Assembly (NCBI GenBank): GCA_021826605.1
Contig: JAKAZF010000231.1
Coordinates: 1-5,535, forward strand
Direction: 5' to 3'
DNA: 5,535 nucleotides
DNA from: Planctomycetota bacterium
GTDB taxonomy: Bacteria; Planctomycetota; Phycisphaerae; WQYP01
Shown here: in pieces, positions 5,406 through 5,535 of the stretch
Position numbering within the stretch: the first letter of the stretch is position 1
Layout of the letters: each line of letters begins with the position of its first letter
Notes under the pieces: generated by a model
Seen by the model: only the letters and a program-made list of their open reading frames with translations
What the model was told of the DNA's origin: nothing
The model's database searches: none
Made by a program: the position numbers and the translations under genes

Positions 5406-5429
5406 GACGTGCCGAACAATAGCTTGTTC
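5406..5429 (-). promoter_or_regulatory. candidate ECF promoter (AAC-N16-CGTC) of the sigma gene
   Basis: The minus strand reads GAAC (5429-5426), 16 nt, then CGTC (5409-5406). This matches the widespread ECF promoter pattern of an AAC-type -35 and a CGTC-type -10 at this spacing, as for Bacillus sigma-M-like promoters. Transcription would begin near 5398, about 20 nt before the GTG and 67 nt before the TTG start. A competing sigma-70-like reading exists: TTGTTC (5419-5414), 17 nt, TATTGT (5396-5391). Confidence 0.4.
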
Positions 5430-5430
5430 G
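5413..5430. promoter_or_regulatory. 18-bp palindrome, operator-like
   Basis: CGAACAA (5413-5419), TAGC, TTGTTCG (5424-5430): perfect 7-bp arms. One arm contains the GAAC of the candidate ECF -35 element and the other is a possible -35 TTGTTC, so a dimeric regulator bound here would block either promoter. Spacing differs from common LexA boxes, and the binding protein is unknown. Confidence 0.45.
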
Positions 5431-5464
5431 CTGAAGGGGGCGTGGCAATTTTTCCGGGCGGGGT

Positions 5465-5520
5465 AAAAAAGCCGCCTTTTCACAGGAATGCTGAAGCCCA
5501 CCGGGATAAACCCGGCGGCT
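5465..5520 (-). terminator. terminator-like hairpin upstream of the sigma gene
   Basis: On the minus strand AGCCGCC (5520-5514) can pair with GGCGGCT (5476-5470), which runs into T6 (5470-5465). The 37-nt interval holds a smaller hairpin, CCGGG-ATAAA-CCCGG on the plus strand (5501-5515). It could terminate a minus-strand gene lying beyond the right edge. The long loop weakens the case, and the block may instead be a dispersed hairpin repeat. No gene is evident between 5377 and 5535. Confidence 0.4.
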
Positions 5521-5535
5521 CGCCGGTCGAGTTGA

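Noticed and set aside
5413..5430. LexA box
   Set aside because: The GAAC/GTTC half-sites are 8 nt apart, unlike the Gram-positive GAAC-N4-GTTC form or the alphaproteobacterial direct repeat, so the site is left unnamed.

Overview
The window is a bacterial chromosomal segment of mid GC content. It reads almost entirely on the minus strand. The standard genetic code holds, and start sites use recognisable Shine-Dalgarno sequences. Nothing here fixes the taxon. Short heptamer repeats, hairpin-rich spacers and an ArsM/ArsS gene pair would suit a PVC-group or other environmental (metagenomic) bacterium, but that is only a weak inference.

Layout from left to right. Positions 1-72 hold what looks like the last 23 codons of an unidentified plus-strand gene. 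Positions 73-395 are a gene-free spacer between convergent genes. It carries 7-nt-phased repeats (CTCCAAA, and GGTTACG with its complement) and a perfect hairpin. Positions 396-3935 hold a tight minus-strand operon, transcribed from right to left: an MFS transporter, then arsM (arsenite S-adenosylmethionine methyltransferase), then arsS (arsenosugar-biosynthesis radical SAM enzyme). Gaps are 32 and 58 nt. Positions 3936-4449 are a gene-free region with an extended -10 promoter and a leader of about 260 nt containing several inverted repeats. Positions 4450-5376 hold a second minus-strand unit: an ECF sigma factor followed 3 nt later by a small zinc-finger (ZAS/zf-HC2) anti-sigma protein. Positions 5377-5535 hold the putative sigma promoter, an 18-bp palindrome and a terminator-like hairpin.

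How the parts may work together. ArsM methylates trivalent arsenic, and ArsS is known to attach a 5'-deoxyadenosyl group to dimethylarsenite, the first committed step towards arsenosugars. The MFS protein could move arsenic, an organoarsenical or a precursor, but its substrate cannot be read from sequence. The thiol-coordinated zinc finger of the anti-sigma factor makes a metalloid- or oxidant-responsive switch conceivable. A match to the ECF promoter pattern lies upstream of the sigma gene itself, but no equivalent match was found upstream of the arsenic operon. Regulation of that operon by this sigma factor is therefore unproven.

The most notable observations are two cryptic cysteine-rich C-terminal extensions. 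Reading through the arsM TGA stop adds a 14-codon tail with four cysteines. A -1 shift at a G4 run at the end of arsS leads into a CxxCGHxxCxC zinc-ribbon-like peptide.
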